Assembly: GCA_019722365.1 (NCBI GenBank)
Contig: JADFUC010001889.1
Coordinates: 3,286,001-3,350,000 of the forward strand
Source of the DNA: Lithospermum erythrorhizon
Lineage: Eukaryota; Streptophyta; Magnoliopsida; Boraginales; Boraginaceae
DNA: 64,000 nucleotides
Direction of reading: 5' to 3'
Of this stretch, positions 1 to 12,246 are shown in pieces. Both the position numbers and the translations under genes were made by a program. Numbering within the stretch: position 1 is the stretch's first letter; every line of letters starts with the position of its first letter. The notes under the pieces were generated by a model, which worked only from the letters and a program-made list of their open reading frames with translations, searched no databases and had not been told where the DNA came from.

Positions 1-90
1 AGCCTAATAGGAGCTAATTGATAATCACGTATTTGATGGAGAAACTTAATCATAAGCAAACTAGACACCAAAAAGTATGACAATATATAC

Positions 91-1993
91 CCGTCTGAGC
101 TGCTTCCAAGAGCATCTCTTCTTGAGTCATCTTTTTCTCTTCACCTTCCTTTCTTCTTTTAATTGGCTGATAGATATACAAGTTCAGTATCAGATTATGT
201 TCACCTCCCATAATAGAAGGAAGAAATATTGTGATACGAGTCACGAAAGAAACCCCACATTATTAATTGCATATACCTGTGAGAAAAAGCTAGAAGGTCA
301 ACTAAATATGAAAAAATCACGGAAGTCCCAAAGCCACATCCTTTAACTACTGATCATATCTACAATACATACTCACTATCTTCTTCATGTGTGTATTTTG
401 AAAGAACAACAGAATAGCAATGTTTCGAATACTAATTCCTCAGACAACTTATATCAGATGGTGAGGTGGAAAAATCACTTGGAGGTAACATCACAAAGTT
501 TTACTTCAGGTTACATGTTTGCTAAAAATGCAAATATCCTGTAATCAGCTTAAGCTATCAGGGTATAGTAAAGGCAGGAGTAGCAATGAGCCATGTCAAA
601 TCAGGAGAATGGCCGAGCATAAAAACTATCCAGTGGGCTAAGAAACAGAAATTAAAATGCACTGTGAGATGAAGGAGTACCTAAGAAGGTACAAAATCAA
701 ACCACATACTAGTTTGTATAGATTCATTAAATTATTATAGGGTATGTTACTCGTAAAGGATTGAAAGCATTTCTACTAGACCTTCATCGTCGCTTGTAGT
801 GCTGCGCGATTAGCATCCCTTTCGGCTTGCCTAACAACAACTGCGGTTCTTGTAGATTTCCGAACAATCTTCTCCTTCTCAGTATCATCATGAGTGTCAT
901 GGTGTTCTGAAGGAGTAGAATCTTGAGGAGCACTTTCATCATCATGTTCTTTCTCCGATTTGGATAGGGACTTCTTTTTATTTTTCTTCTTCGGTAATTG
1001 TTTCCCAGGAAATATTAATCGTCTCTTGGGCCTTGTATTCTCATCTGGTTCTTTTTCTAATTGCTCATCTGGATCAGGTTCCTGCCATTAGAATTGGGTC
1101 AGCAAGTGATTTGAAAATAAAAAGTACACAAAACACGAGTTTGGTACCGTCAATGGAAAAATCTCAGTCAGTAGACACAATGACGAACTCAAGTAGCAAC
1201 TGCAGAGAAGCACAGAACTTACATCTATATCAAAGTCGCTATCACAAACATCAGCGGCCTCTGGCTCCGCTTCATACTCAATGTCATTTTCTTCCTGACA
1301 CAGAAAGAAGATAAATGCAATATCATATATGCAAATTAATACAAACCAAGCATTAACCGAAGTAGTTCATCTTATATTGATGAATGTGTATAGGTAACAT
1401 AAATATCCATCGATCACCCGCTTTCGCATTCAACAAACAAGCAAAAGATACGATCACTGTGTAACCAAGATACATATATTCGCATAAAAATGACGCAACG
1501 TTTCACCATAAAGAGTGTCAATCAAGAATCCACAAACATATTAAGTATCAAAGTAGTGGAGCTTAATCAAACTACAAAAACTGCATTGTAACAATATCTT
1601 AAAGAATAATTCCTATGTATAACAAAATTTATTCATATGGGCAAGAGCAAAAAAACATAAATTTACAATAAAATCATGAATTAATATATAAAGATTACAT
1701 CTTTCAGTGCTTCTTGATTCCAAAAGACCTCATCTTCTTCTACTTCCTCATCCAACAGCTTATTCATCCTACAATAAAAAAAAAAAACCCCCATCAACAA
1801 AAACCCTCTAATTATTTCAACAAATTAAGCACATATAAACAACAAAATCAACCAAAAAAAATTCCAAAAAAAAATATTAAAAATTGGTAAAAAAAAAACA
1901 AGCACAAAAAGTGACACACCGTTTTCCCCTAGTAGCTCGAGAAGACCGGTCCAAAAAAACCAATTCATCTTTTTTCTCTTCTCCATTTTCCAT
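91..1993 (-). CDS. SWC2: SWR1 complex subunit 2 (SWC2 / YL1-Vps72 family), 5' part; 3' end outside window
   Basis: This is the H2A.Z-binding subunit of the SWR1 chromatin remodeller in the nucleus. I assembled five exons on the minus strand: 1920-1993, 1699-1768, 1223-1294, 782-1081 and 91-166. All have GT-AG borders and compatible phases. The start ATG at 1991-1993 opens an acidic N terminus followed by FLDRSSRATRGKR, the YL1 signature. Then come an acidic stretch (LLDEEVEEDEVFWNQEALK), another Asp/Glu-rich exon, and the long fourth exon with RPKRRLIFPGK, a Lys-rich block and RKSTRTAVVVRQAERDANR. The fifth exon carries KKMTQEEMLLEAAQT, as in Arabidopsis SWC2. The C-terminal YL1_C part must lie left of base 1. 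Bases 1-90 look like intron. Family call is firm; exon edges are inferred from splice consensus and frame. Confidence 0.92.
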
Positions 1994-2090
1994 TGTTTAG
2001 CTCCAAAGATCAGAGATTTTAACTTTTAGCTCAAGAATTTGGCGTATTTTTTTCGCGGGTTTTCATATGAACATTTTATCGAACAGGTAA
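1994..2090 (-). promoter_or_regulatory. 5' leader/promoter-proximal region of SWC2
   Basis: The sequence directly upstream of the SWC2 start codon is AT-rich and has no ORF. Repeat-like DNA starts at about 2090, so the space for an unmodified promoter is under 150 bp. No clear TATA box was seen. Assignment is by position only. Confidence 0.3.
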
Positions 2091-2312
2091 TGGGCTTGTG
2101 TTGCCCGCTAGTGATGTTAATTTGGTTCGAGTGGTTAGAGTCGCAAGTGGTCGGAGTTCGGTGCAGCCGTTAATGCGATTAGTTAGTCAGATTTCGGGTT
2201 TTGGCGCGTCCGATGAGGTGGGGCTGGGGTTTTAGCCAAAAAGTTGTCGGCAGCAGCATTCGTTACGAGGATTCGGGTGAGCGTTCGAATCGCGTTCGGC
2301 GCTGCTTTTGTT

Positions 2313-2570
2313 AGTGGTTCGTTAACGTGGCGGACGTCCGCTTAATTCGCGGACGTCCGTCTGAGCATCTTAGTTGGATTCCGCCCAGCGCTTGATAGCG
2401 GACATCCGCTCCGTCTGACCCGGACTTACGGTAACTAGCCGTTATACAAACATTCGGATCTAATCTTATTAGCGGATATCGATTTGTTCTACGGACATCC
2501 GTGTAGCAGATTATGTAAGCAATAACACCGTTTCGGCGAAGATATCCGTTATTAGCGGGGCGTCCATTAG
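2313..2570. repeat. Subterminal cluster of GCGGACGTCCGC-like palindromes, block 1
   Basis: Several copies and near-copies of a 12-bp perfect palindrome (GCGGACGTCCGC; variants with GCGGACATCCGC) occur within about 260 bp. The cluster is GC-rich against an AT-rich background. Interpreted as the left subterminal region of the hAT-like element. Confidence 0.6.
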
Positions 2571-3123
2571 TCGATTCGGAAAAACTAGCCGTTTTTCTCC
2601 TCACATAAATAAAGAACCACAACTTTCATTCGTTACTGCATCAAATATGATCATTAATTCATATTACTTGATTATCTGACTAGTTCGTTAAATTTCATTA
2701 AATATATAAATGCGGTTCTTAGTTTTACTACTTCAATTATAAATGTTCTACATATTCATCTTGGAGAATAAATAATTTGATCAAGAATTTCAAAAGAATT
2801 AGCATCATCATTTTCAATCGATTACAAGTTGCATTGAAATTGGTACAATCTTTCCATCCTACTCCTTTTATTATATTACTTGTTTTTTGAAACCATGAGT
2901 TTTGAAATGCTATAAGTTTTTCTTTTACAATGGCTCTAAAAATTGGAATATTAGAATTGGAGGGTGGTGGAACTCTGATTGACATAAACCCACACAAAAC
3001 CCCTCAGACTGACTTTTAGTCGTGGTGATATTAATTTTACGTAGTGTTGCTAAACTTATTAATATTCAAATAACCCGATGGAATATTGCAATGTTGTTTT
3101 AGACTATCGATGTTTACATAAAG

Positions 3124-4330
3124 TTGGTTATTTCACTTGATAATGCATCGGCTAATAGTGTGTCTATTGAAACTCTTAAATTAAAATGTAAGCCGGAATT
3201 TGAAGAACTATTTCATACTAGGTGTTTATGTCATGTTCTTCAACTAGTAGCTAAAGATGGAATTGCTATCATTTGGGATGAATTTATCAAGCCTATTAGA
3301 AATGGAGTTCATTTAATTGTTACTTCCCCAAATAAAAGAAAAGAGTACAAGGCATTGGTTTTGGCAAGTGGTAAAAAATATAGAAAATTAATATTGGATG
3401 TAGAGACTAGATGGAGAATTCTATATGATTTTCTTGTTCGTGTATATATAAATATAGAGATGAGATTACATCATTCTATATTATCACAAACTATAATGAG
3501 TCATTATCCTAAGATCACCCATTCAAGTTGGACCTACTATTTAGAGTTACTCCATTTTCTTGCACCTTTAAAGACTACACTAAAGCATTGTCGGCTTCAG
3601 TATAGTCCCAATATTCATCAAGCGTTTTGAATGTGTTGTCGACGATATGCATTGCATGATAATAGGGATAAGTTGTTGCTAAAGACATGGTTCCTAATAT
3701 GGAAGAGAATTTTTGAAATATTATCTTTCCCGTTTCCATATCATGTCTTTCTCCGGTGCAATAATGCTCAACCATTAAATAGATACATTCTACGTATGGA
3801 TAGATTTATTTTATGAATAGATCTTTTCAATCCTAGTTATTTTGTTAATCACCCTAAGAATGCATACAAAAACAAATTGAAACATATTTATACAACATGT
3901 ATTCCAAATTAAAAAAAACGTCTCCAGTAATGGTACAATGTAGTGGTACTACTTCTTATGGATTGTCATTGTCTTCTAAAGTAAGTAACACCTTAAAAAA
4001 GCCATGGTGAAAAACTTGCTTCATATACTTCTACTCCATTTCAAGACTTAATTGGGTTGACTCAATCTTGAAAACAACGCTTTTGACATGAGCATGTATA
4101 ATGAAAATTCAATTGATGTTCTCGAAATGGTGGGAAGCAAAGAGGTGTTTTTCTATATTGACTAAAATGGCTAAGAAAATTTTGCAATTCCTATGTCCTA
4201 CGATGGTAGTGAGTACGCATTTAGTATGGCAAAACTTATTATACATGAGTTTCAGACTACTTCCACGACAATAGAAGTTTGTGTGGCAATCAAAGATTGG
4301 ATAAGCGGCGGAGAAAAGGATGCAAGATAA
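3124..4330 (+). pseudogene. hAT transposase remnant (RICESLEEPER/BED-type family)
   Basis: The open part, 3124-3630, reads LDNASANSVSIETLK, then RCLCHVLQLVAKDGI and LDVETRWRILYDFL. This is the usual order of hAT core motifs: catalytic Asp region, Cys/His-containing segment and the ETRW motif. After a stop at 3628-3630 and several frame changes, about 4105-4320 still shows the C-terminal dimerisation domain: a pattern like AIPMSYDGSEYAFSMAK followed by VAIKDWISGG. The N-terminal zinc finger is missing and several stops and frameshifts are present, so it cannot make an active transposase. Confidence 0.75.
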
Positions 4331-4621
4331 AAGATGCTAACTATTGAATTTCACCAAAGGCATGTTTGATGACTTTAGTGACATCGAATAAGAACATCAA
4401 CGATGAAGCAGAGAGCAGGAAGAAAGAAGATAGCAATGATTTGCTATATTCGAGAAAGATGAGTTAGATCGAGTAAGACTTGTACTTCTTTAATTTATTA
4501 TGTTGATGATGTAAACTCGGCCGCCTTGGTATAAAATGTGAGCGACTTAATAAAAAATAAGTTTATATTTTCATTTCATTTATGATTATCTTATTATAAA
4601 TTTTTTCAATAAAATGAGTCA

Positions 4622-4870
4622 AAGACGGACGTCCTCATACTTCTAACGGATGTCCATTTACATATACTTGACTGGGCGTCACATGGCCCGAAGCGGGCGT
4701 CGCTACAATAGAGGATTGGTTATTACATTAAGCGGGGGCGTGTTTTAGGTTAGCGGACATCGACTTGAGTATATTATGCCAAGCGGTCGGAATAAGCGAA
4801 GCGGGCGTCTGTCTGAAGTCGATGGACAATTAGTTTTAGCGGGCGTCCAGTTAACCCGAAGCAGGGCGTC
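4622..4870. repeat. Subterminal cluster of GCGGACGTC/GCGGGCGTC motifs, block 2
   Basis: The same motif family as in block 1 recurs here (forms such as GACGGACGTCC, AGCGGGCGTC, GCGGACATCG). It lies just right of the transposase remnant and left of a second coding remnant at 5067. It can be read as the right end of the first element or the left end of a second one. Confidence 0.55.
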
Positions 4871-5066
4871 GAAGCTTAATCGATTTCAAGCCTTATAAAT
4901 TGCTCAAGCCTAATGAGATTCATTGTCTTCGTTTTGTAACGATTCCAACAACACAATTTCATACATTCTCTACTACTTCTACTCTGAAACTTCGTCTTTT
5001 TTCCTAAATTTAAGTATGCAAAGTGTTCTATAACACTCAAAAAACATATTTTTCACATTTTCTAAT

Positions 5067-5760
5067 TTGCTAATTGTCTTAATTATTCACAATGAAGAAA
5101 ACTATCACAACAAGGGGAGGAGAAATCAGAAAATGAGGGAGAGGAAAGAAGCAAATGAGGGAGGAGTCTCCGCCGCCGCTGCCAAGCTCAACAAGTTTAT
5201 GAAGAAAATAATCCAACCGGGTATGTATGTTGATGAAAAAGAACTTGAAGGTACAAATGCCATTATTGGTTTGAATTTTCATGGATGGTTGAATCTTGCT
5301 AAGTTTAATTGTATATGGTACCGAAATTGATAGAGAATTTTATATGTATATATGCAAGTGGATGCAAATGATACGGTTACTTGGTATTATAGTAAAAAGA
5401 CATTTTAGATTATCATATGATAGCTTAAGAATTTGGAATTGAGGATTATAATGACCACTTTAAGATGGCCTCTAGAAGTGGAGTTTAAATTGTCCATTTA
5501 CTCCGGGCAAACAAGTAGTTATTTTATGATGATAGAATGTGATGATAAAAACATGGAGGCATACAATGACCGGTCAACAAAAGCTAGCTTTTAAGATTGT
5601 AAAAGATATTTTGATGCTTGCTAAAAACAATGATCAATCGCTTAGTGTCATTCATACCTTAGTCACATATGCTTTATTGAATGAGAAGAAGATCAACTTA
5701 CCTAGATTGATTATTAAAAATATGGATAGGAGTAGGGAAAGTCGTTCTTAGTATGGTATG
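5067..5760 (+). pseudogene. Decayed plant transposon-associated ORF (putative plant transposon protein type)
   Basis: Two open stretches (5067-5330 and 5539-5751) with broken frames between them resemble, in my reading, the N-terminal domain common in uncharacterised plant transposon proteins. The pattern is: a Lys/Gln-rich start, a segment ending in NFHGWLNLAKFNCIWY, an REFY-like segment, IEDYNDHFKM, and later LSVIHTLVTYALLNEKKINL. Stops and frameshifts interrupt it throughout. It sits after a TATA-like TTATAAAT (about 4896) between palindrome blocks 2 and 3, so it may be cargo or a gene of the same transposon family. Function unknown. Confidence 0.35.
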
Positions 5761-6600
5761 TTGATATCAATTTCTTGTGCTTGGCAGGTGAATGTGAATA
5801 ATGAAATGCTTGAATTTGTGAGTTCAACACAAAATATTGAGAACAATCCTTGACCAACCAAGAAATATATTGGTGGAAAGATAAAAAGTATGGTCAAAAT
5901 GGGAGGTGTATAGTTATGCAGGGTATCGTGAATGAAATTTAGAACAAAATAGGTGTAGCGCCGCGGCCTCTAAGGATGGGCCTTGAATCCCCACGGAGAG
6001 ATCTGTTCCCTTAGTATTCGAGGTCTAGTGTAGCTTCTTATTCTTCTCGTCCCTATGTGTGACCATGATTCTAGTCTTATGGGTGACAATGAGATATTGT
6101 TGGATATGTACAAATGTCTTGGTCATGTAATACATATTGATTAAATTATATGCACCATCATTATTTTTATTGAATATTGAAATGTGTAGGTTGGAAGAAT
6201 ATGCAACTTGGAATGCGGAGGATTGAAGATCGTTTGGATTCAGGTTGATCGTCTTATACTTGGAATTGGCATTGATATGAGGTATCCAGTATCCCACGTC
6301 GGCCCGATCTTTCACTTTTAATCCCCAGATATGATAGATGAGAAGCGAAGAATAATATTCTATGTTTTTTATTTTCTTTTATAAATAAGCCTTAGTTTAT
6401 TTTTGTTTTATAGATGGATGAACTTTGGTTAGTTTAATGTTTATGGTTTGTTTTATTTTATGGATGTTCTGTGGATTTGAATGTTTGAAGTTTGTTTCAT
6501 GATTTTGTTGGTTCTTTTATGGGTTTTTCTTTATGAATGTGTGGTTTATTTTTATTTGCAATATAGTGTAAATAGGTGTGACTTGTGATGGATAAACTAT
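5760..6600. other. Intergenic/transposon-derived DNA without recognisable gene
   Basis: AT-rich sequence follows the decayed ORF. A short GC-rich island near 5957-6000 and a minus-strand ORF at 6025-6315 have no recognisable similarity. Probably the rest of the second element. Confidence 0.4.
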
Positions 6601-6602
6601 TC

Positions 6603-6790
6603 TTTCTGAATCGGACGTCCACTTCAGTCAACCGGACGTCCGCTTGGGGTTCGTTGGACTGGGCAAGATTCGGGTTCGCTTCGGCACACTAGTTAGTGTG
6701 CCAGTGGGCCGGAGTGGGCCTCAATAATTCTCCGGTGTGCCGTTCGCGTTCGGCACACTAAGAAGCCACCGTTCGGTGGACATGGACATG
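6603..6790. repeat. Third GGACGTCC motif block with GTGTGCC/GGCACAC repeats
   Basis: TCGGACGTCCA and CCGGACGTCCGC occur within 45 bp. They are followed by several inverted copies of TTCGGCACACTA and TAGTGTGCC and by GGGCCGG-type motifs. This looks like another transposon end of the same motif class as the blocks at 2313 and 4622. Confidence 0.45.
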
Positions 6791-7110
6791 GGCGTTCTCG
6801 TCATTGCTGCGAATGTGTTCGAAATTTGATTCGTTTGCGTCTATGAGTGGTACGGGTGACTCAATCGAGTAGACACTTAATCCAGTGTTTAAGTAACTAT
6901 ATATTTAAGGTACTTTAACCAATCAATGCAATCTATTAGCCTAGTCCGACCCATGAACTCATATCCTTGCGTCTGGCGTTGATTTTACTTAAGTCTCGTG
7001 TTTTCACTTCTGTAGCTTTGAATATCTTTTATTATTTTTTAAAATCAAATTTTCTACCAAAATTCTCTCAATTTCTCTTCAAATTTACCGATTAACTCTG
7101 CAAAACCTCA

Positions 7111-7400
7111 TTTGATTGTTTAACCTTATTCCATTATTATTCATCGTTGATTATTTGAAGATAAATTGTACACGTCGAAGTGCATCAAAGCATTTTATTG
7201 AATTTTGTTCAATCTTGAATCTCAATTTTAGTTTTCCAAAATTGTTATGGATGTTTAATTTGATTGTTCAACCTTCTTCGATTATTGTTCATCATTGATT
7301 ATTTTTTGTTGAAGTTGTACCGCATTAAAGAGCATCGGGCATTGTGCGATTCACGTTTAATTTTGAATTTCATTTCAATTTTTTCATAATTGTTGTATTT
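7111..7400. repeat. Diverged tandem duplication, about 148-bp unit
   Basis: Copy 1 starts at 7111 and copy 2 at 7259. Both begin TTTGATTGTT and share the order: CATTGATTATTT, TTGTAC, CATTAAAG-like, TTGAATnTCAnTTT and AATTGTT. Period is about 148 bp. No coding function is apparent. Confidence 0.55.
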
Positions 7401-7639
7401 TCGGCATAATCAACACATTGATGGGTTTGTATTCTTGATATTTGTTACAATTGATTAAACTGAAGATATTACTTGATATTGGTTGAAATTGATAATTGTT
7501 GATAATTTGTAGTATACTTGAATTTGGTTGAGAAAATATGAGGTCGGATATGTTAGTTGCCATGAATCTATTTGATAAATTGTCTCAGGGAAAATTTTGA
7601 GAATTCAATTTGTTTGAGCTGTGGGCTTATTTGCTATGG

Positions 7640-7937
7640 AGAAGGGAGGCGGCTTTGAGAGGAGGAGGAGAATGATTATTAGGTTTTCATCTTTTCTCTT
7701 CCTTATATAGCCCCTTCCTATTTCGCCCGAATAGCTCGACTCGTTAACTAATGAGCCAACTCGTTAAAACCGTTAACCAACTGAATGTCAACGAGTGAGT
7801 AACTAACAAGTTACTAATGAGCTTCTCTTGTTAAACCGTCAATTGAACTAGCTAGTTAATTGATTCGGTTTCGTCCAATTTGTATTTTACATTATCAATG
7901 TAAAACTCTCGATTGGGTATCTCGTTAATTTTAATCA
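7640..7937 (-). mobile_element. Solo/truncated Copia-type LTR with polypurine tract
   Basis: Read on the minus strand, a purine-rich tract (AAAGGCGAGTGGGAG, about 7939-7955) precedes a putative LTR start TGATTAAAATTAACG. This matches Copia polypurine tracts followed by a TG-starting LTR. The same LTR family appears at about 41970-42884, with a shared GGCGGCT plus purine-rich start and repeated AACTCGTTAACT motifs. The rest of this element is absent here. Confidence 0.45.
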
Positions 7938-7970
7938 ACTCCCACTCGCCTTTCAAATTATTCGTTAGCG

Positions 7971-8148
7971 ATGTCGTCCAATCTAAATGCAAGAAATACA
8001 ATAAGGTTGGCTACCATTAAAGTGGATAAAGCGTTTGATCGTGTTAGATGGGATTTCCTCTTTGAAACTCTGAAAAAGATTAATCTTCCTCCTTATTTCA
8101 TTAATCTTATTGTTCAATATTGTCACAAGCTATCAAATAATGCATTCT
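7971..8148 (+). pseudogene. LINE reverse transcriptase fragment, left part
   Basis: The translated stretch contains VDKAFDRVRWDFLFETLKK followed by INLIVQYC. This is the LINE/non-LTR reverse transcriptase segment around the first catalytic Asp (KAFDRV). The reading stops where a Copia LTR begins at about 8149. The LINE resumes after the Copia at 12577. Much of the RT domain between these two pieces is missing, so the LINE was also internally deleted. Confidence 0.7.
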
Positions 8149-8439
8149 TGTAAATGAAGAGCGTATAGAATTAAGTAAAAGACTTGAAAGAAAAAACACA
8201 AAGATTTTTACATGATATCCCAAATAATGTGTTGGGGTAATCACGGGCGAGTCACGAAATTTCACTATAACAAACGAGAGGAATATAAAATTTAACTAAA
8301 ATAGTTTAGGTAATACAAGGCGTCAAGTAAAACCACTAAATTTGGTGCAAGGAAAAACTAAGAAGGCTAAGGCCTTTTTATAGGACCAACTATTGAATCT
8401 AAACTCCTAAATTCAACTTAAATTCAAGGCATTTTAACA
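8149..8439 (-). repeat. Copia element 1, 3' LTR
   Basis: About 291 bp, aligned to the LTR at 12247-12571 through long shared blocks. The right border is followed by the polypurine tract. The left border (TGTAAATG) is degraded relative to TGTTATAG in the partner LTR. Confidence 0.75.
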
Positions 8440-11400
8440 AGTCTCCACCTTGACTTGAATTCTTCCAAGATGCCAGATAACTAGAAAATAGATCCTTCCC
8501 GGAAAAACAGATAACCGAAAATGACACCAAATGTACCCGAAGTATCAGATGTGCTCAGATGCATCAGATGTACTCGAAGTACCAGATGTGCCCAGATAGT
8601 GAAAAATATGTGCTAGATGTATAAGCATTACCAGATGCACCGAAGTAACCATGTGGCTCTCGCCGGATGTTGCCTACCACGGGCAGCTAACAACTTCGAA
8701 TATTGGTAAAGTTCAAACAATGTTGAAACTTTCTCGGGCTTGACTTAAATGGCTTATGCTCCGGTTGGGTTAATCTATAGTACCCACTTTATTTAACTTT
8801 ATTCTCCTTCCTCCTCAAAAAATGATATCTCCGTCAATGTGTTTGGTCCTCTCGTGATGAACTTCGATCCTTGGTCAAGCATATTGCCTTCCGAAACTAT
8901 CTGATATACAATAACTTAGTCATGATGTAGCTGATGGGTGACTAATCCTCTGACAAATCCCCTCTTTAGCGACACATCAGCCATATACTCTGCCTCGATA
9001 ATTCGATAAAGTCAATGTGGTGAGAAAGTGACCTCCGACTCCACAGCGGAACTACCAAGAGTGAACACATGGCCAATCATCGATCTTTGCGAATCCATCT
9101 CGGCGTAGTCGAATCAAAATATCTAGAAATAATACGATATGTCGTCACCTGAATTGAAACCCCGCATCGGATGTGCCTCACGAGATATCGAATATCTCTT
9201 TACTGACTTGCCAATGCTCACTTTCCGAGCTCTTCATGAACCTACTAATATGCCCGACAACATGTGCAAAGATCCGGTCTAGTCGTACCCATGCTTATAA
9301 GGACTACGGGACATGTATTCCTTTCTTTAGGCAATTGGTGCCAAATGTCACCGGCAGGATGTATTAGAAGCACTAGGAGTATCAATAGGCTTTGCGACGC
9401 CGCCTAAATCTTGTATTTGTATACTGCTTATCGTATGAGTCTCGAATACACAATCTGACATGTAGGTATCAAACTTCTTGTACATTTTGCCTCGAGGCTG
9501 CTTCAAACCATACAAAGATTTCTTCCAGCTTGCAAGCGTGGTCTTCCTTTACGGTTCTTGGGAAACCATGCAATTTGGTATAAATCTCTTAACTTATTCT
9601 TCATGTGGAAGCTATCTTCATATCTAGTTGCTTTCCAGCTTGATCGATGTGCAAGCTATAGCGAAGCTTACTACGATGGAAGTATGGAGCTACAGTGAGA
9701 ATATCATTGTAGTCACTCTCTCTCTACATTGAAACCTCTATGACAACTAAGGCCTTATACTTGATCCCTACATTTGGTAATGACCACTTAACTTTCTTCT
9801 TAAGCAACCCTGTACAAGTAACAATCTTTCTTCCTTCTAGTTTTTTCTAGCCAACTCCCAAATGCGATTCTTTGAAGTGACTCTATTTCATCTCCCATGG
9901 AAGCAAGCCAGTGGATGGAGCTAAATTACGATGCTTGACTTAGCTTTATAAGAAAATGGCTGTGAGGATCAAAACTTCTACTGACACATGCATGAGCCAA
10001 CATATCCTCATACACATACCTCGTAGGTACTCCGTACTATGCTCTTCTAGGGTGGTTAGAGCCAAGCTCGATCCTCTACCGAGGTGGAATGATCGATGCC
10101 TTACCTCACAGATGTGGTGAGGAATTTCATCCTCCTTTTCTGGCCCAGCCTGATGTACCCAACAAAACATGCTTGGCACCATCTTCATCTTCAGCTAATC
10201 AGTCTTCAAAATTAGGTTAAACATAGATTTTCATCGATATAATTCTGCTCAAAATAACCCTCCCCTCGGATGGTGACCAAACTCTATAGTCTTGTGCCCG
10301 TCGCATGCTTCTGGAAATACTCCGTTCTTGGCTCTGGCTCGATTTCCATTCATTCACATGATAGTAAGTGTACAGCAAAAACTCTCAAGCTTGAGTAAAT
10401 CAGAAGACTTCCATTACCTTGGTTCATAAGGGTTTTAAATTTATGCTTGTATGCGGATCTCGATTAATCAGAGATAACATGTTGTACTAACGGGCTCGAC
10501 CTAAAACTTTCTTTCTAGTCAGCATTAGAGACCATACATACAGCCCTCTCGAAGTGTCGATTCATCGCTCTACAATACCATTCGTTGGGGTGTGCCTGTG
10601 TATGATGTCGACAATTTTCTCATTCTTGTAAAACTCATCAAGCTTCGGATAGGCGAAATTCTAAACCGTTGTAAGTTCTCGTCCTCTTGATCTTTCATTA
10701 TAGTTCCTAAAATCTTCAGCTGTTTGAATTGCTTGAAAGCATCACCATACCTTCGTATGAACACCCAAGTCGTCGCCAGGTAATCATCAATCAAAAGATG
10801 AAAGTATCCGTGACTCCCAAAGAATCAACCATTGAATGACTGACAATGGTGTTGATATAATCAAATAATTCTTGGTCCTATGAGTTACCTTAGGGAACTT
10901 GCTTCGATGTAACTTCTGACTACACAATGCTCACAAAACCGAATCCTTAACCTCATATCCACCTAGAAGATTATCCTTAGCTGAAATTTGCATCCCTCGC
11001 TCGTATACTTGACCTCATATGCAGCAATTTGATAAATGTCTTGCTGTCAACCTCGGAGGAAGCAAGCTGCGGTAGAATCTACAAGCGTGTATTGCCAAGA
11101 AATACAAAATTTAGCAACACCTTTGGATACACTTTTAAACCGTTGTAGACATGCAAAACTCAGTCTCCTTTGAAACTAAACCTTTATGCAGAAAGGCTGG
11201 GGATATAAGATTCTTAGGTCATATGTGGGCATGTCTCACATCGTCAGAGTGAAAATTTCCATCATAGTCCTAAACTTCATTAGACATCTAACCACCTTAG
11301 CCATGGAAATATTCCCACATCCAACTTGTTCATAGGTCAAAACCATTCTCTCCTTGACATATGATATGAAGTCACGAATCCATAACCCTTTATCGGTGTA

Positions 11401-12246
11401 ATGTGTGTCTCCATGGTAACTAATGCGATGTCCTCTTGGACTTGAACCATCACCAAAGCGACATCGGCGGTCCTTGATGCGTACAAATTGTCCTTTTCTT
11501 CTTGGGGCTGATCACTCTTCCGATGACCATACCACTTCACGGTAGTTACATGTATCTCACGGCCGGGCCATTTCGTATGGTTTTTCTTGGAAAACTTCTT
11601 CTTTCTGGTTTACCGCCCAACTCGATTGTTATTGGCTATAAGACCCGACAACGATTATCCGAACTAGGACCCTTCTGGTATGTAGTATTTCTCTCTTGTG
11701 GAGACCATACAACCTCCTCTAGAGATAAATAATCTTTTTCATTGTCATTGATTTTCTAAAATTCTCGTATGATGGAGTTAATGAGGCTAATAATATCAAT
11801 AGAGTCTTCGTCATCAATTTTAATCTCAATATTGCATAATCTAATATTAAATTTAATCGATACAGATGATCTTCGAGAGATGTACCTTCTGCATTGAAGG
11901 CCAAATAGGCGTTGCTTCAGAAGCAACTTATTGGTTAAGCTCTTAGTCATGTAGAGACTCTACAACACACCTGATCCGGAGGCCGTGTCTTGTTTAGAAA
12001 CCTACTGATGATGTCATCTTCAGCTGATAACAACAGATTGAATGTGTCTTCTTCTCCCGGAGAATGCCATGTTTCGGGTAGAGGTTGGGCCTTGGCTTCA
12101 AACGAGAGGTACCCAAAAGTCATTCGTTTAAGCAGCATACTAACCTTGATTTATCCACCAACTAAAACTATTCCTCACTTGTGAACTTCTGACCTTGACT
12201 TTTACCACCCATCTCTTAGATACGATAACTGGCTACGATACCAATT
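8440..12246 (-). pseudogene. Decayed Copia gag-pol, element 1
   Basis: Coding traces run 5' to 3' on the minus strand. Gag at about 11719-12138 has LTKSLTNKLLLKQRLFGL and IEIKIDDEDSIDIISL. A protease segment near 11337-11400 resembles SYHMSRREWF, the usual end of the D-S/T-G motif region. An integrase trace near 10500-10600 is recognisable from a TPQ(R)NG/ERMNR-like pattern split by frameshifts. RNase H-proximal sequence lies near 9175-9275 (GHISRFMKSSESEHWQVSKE). Stops and frameshifts are frequent, so it is not autonomous. Confidence 0.7.

Larger units (their letters stand above)
2090..4900 (+). mobile_element. Degenerate hAT-superfamily transposon
   Basis: A decayed hAT transposase (3124 to about 4330) lies between two blocks rich in GCGGACGTCCGC-like motifs (about 2313-2570 and 4622-4870). 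Such motif clusters are typical of hAT subterminal regions, where transposase binds. The outer ends are approximate: I could not identify convincing terminal inverted repeats or an 8-bp target duplication. The region 2640-3120 lacks a recognisable BED zinc finger and carries a minus-strand ORF (2737-2997) that I do not recognise. Confidence 0.6.

Noticed and set aside
1033..1314. 93-codon plus-strand ORF
   Set aside because: Antisense shadow of SWC2 exons 3 and 4 and the intron between them.
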